From contig NW_019773625.1 in assembly GCF_001039355.2 (NCBI RefSeq), forward strand, positions 513,864 to 577,863: a stretch of DNA of 64,000 nucleotides, given 5' to 3'. Positions 62,971 to 64,000 of the stretch are shown in pieces. The position numbers and the translations under genes are program-made. A model generated the notes under the pieces. That model worked only from the letters and a program-made list of their open reading frames with translations. It did not search any database and had not been told where the DNA came from. Numbering within the stretch: the first letter of the stretch is position 1; each line of letters opens with the position of its first letter. The stretch comes from Lingula anatina (lineage: Eukaryota; Brachiopoda; Lingulata; Lingulida; Lingulidae).

Positions 62971-63185
62971 AGGAAGGAGTGCGGTTCAGAATGCTGAAGA
63001 AGGCCAAGTCGTTTCGAAATGACATAAAGGACAGGATCAGCGGCCATATTAAAAGAAGCCATTCCAATGCAACAGAAGTTCCCACTTCTCCCACAAAAAC
63101 TGCCAAAGGTGCTAAAACCAAATCTGTTGCTCGGACGGGGAGTTTTAGTGAAGGAACCAAAACAGACAAGCAATGGAAACAAAGC
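62971..63185 (+). CDS. Coding exon of an unidentified gene, continuing off the right edge
   Basis: TTATTTGTCTATTCAAG acceptor, 72 open codons and an excellent donor AAAGC|GTAAGT in phase 0. The peptide starts EEGVRFRMLKKAKSFRND and is basic and Ser/Thr-rich throughout, with IKDRISGHIKRSH, a proline-directed site (PTSPTK), and ARTGSFS and KAKSF motifs that look like basophilic kinase or 14-3-3 sites. No cysteine, no membrane segment and no domain I recognise. It resembles the disordered N-terminal region of a larger signalling or membrane-trafficking protein. Frame and codon use look coding. Remaining exons lie beyond 64000. Confidence 0.7.
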
Positions 63186-64000
63186 GTAAGTCTGTTGATT
63201 TATTCATATGTAATGTACTGACTGTGTTTGTGACAATTAAGGGTTTTTTTTTTATATAATAAAAGAATGAATCAGAATGAAAAAGTGGTTCAGGTTTGTA
63301 TGCTTTTCTTTATATAAATTTGCATGATACAGATAGGAAAATATTGTCTAATGTCAGGTTTGGAACATTTATTTATTGATTTATTGATTGATTGACTGAA
63401 AAAAAAACAGGAGTCAGAAGAGAAAATTTACATTATTTCAGGCATTTATTGTTAAATCATGTGCTAATGTGAAGTGGATAGTAAACCTGAACTCTCTCTG
63501 TTGTCTGAAGATCCACTGCAAAGTAGAACTCTAAAAATGAACACCCTCATTTGACTTTTTTTCTGTCATTTTCATTACTCATTTCAGTTAATGTACTTGA
63601 TGTATTACCAGGCTTTTCAACCCATTTTTAACTCCCACTTTTCCCATGCATAATAATTGATGTAATGTTTCTGGTAAAACCTCATAACAGATGCACAGGT
63701 ATGATCACATTCAGTATAGCGTCCACTTTCCCCAAGAGATTTAAATACTCTTCTTTGTTAAAGTAAAACTAGATAAGGCATCAGAAATATATATAAAAAA
63801 TTTATTCCAAATCAACAGCACATGCCTCAAAACCATGGAAAACAAATTTTTATTGAAAATTATATGAAAGGGCTACAAAAAGCTGTTATGATCAAAACAG
63901 AACCCACAAATCTGATTCATAGAAATTTGTGGCCAGAGAGTGACCATTAGTAAGTGTTGGGTGGACAGGTGGTGGGTCGCGACCTGCATTGACCATTAAT
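63186..64000. other. Intron sequence to the right edge
   Basis: AT-rich sequence following a strong donor. No further exon was recognised before the window ends. Confidence 0.55.

Overview
This is a window of animal nuclear DNA: AT-rich, with many spliceosomal introns, microsatellites, short terminal-inverted-repeat elements and a tRNA-derived SINE-like element. The two large genes encode full-length orthologues of animal proteins, and the intron and repeat style fits a lophotrochozoan invertebrate, most likely a mollusc. The species cannot be fixed from the sequence alone. Gene models were built by eye from GT/AG sites, reading-frame phase and similarity to remembered family members; none has transcript support here.

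Layout. 1-1.7 kb is upstream sequence holding a tRNA-derived SINE-like element. 1.7-20.1 kb (+) is a complete NUP214 gene, 28 coding exons for about 2446 residues: a beta-propeller, a coiled-coil block and a very large FG-repeat tail. One 2.8-kb FG exon contains a 28-unit, 39-bp in-frame minisatellite. An intron carries a 2.4-kb hAT-like element. 20.6-21.3 kb is the short convergent gap between the two large genes.

21.3-47.5 kb (-) is STXBP1 (Munc18-1/UNC-18/Rop), 16 coding exons for 603 residues. There is an alternative last exon giving a 593-residue form, and a previously unremarked 63-nt exon-like segment at 32.6 kb that copies part of exon 12. A 2.65-kb stretch holding the alternative last exon appears twice in tandem around an N. 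One copy ends in a mobile element the other lacks, so a retained second haplotype in the assembly is the simplest explanation.

47.5-48.3 kb is the head-to-head gap between STXBP1 and a candidate + strand gene that runs off the right edge. That gene has two possible first coding exons (48.3 and 59.7 kb), both in the phase needed to join a basic, serine-rich exon at 63.0 kb. The 49-59 kb stretch holds no gene I can support, only microsatellites, a duplicated 276-bp block, a degenerate tandem repeat and an inverted-repeat element.

Functionally, NUP214 is a cytoplasmic-face nuclear pore protein for mRNA and protein export, and STXBP1 is the Sec1/Munc18 protein of synaptic vesicle fusion. They are unrelated in function but are neighbours here, and both lie on human 9q34.
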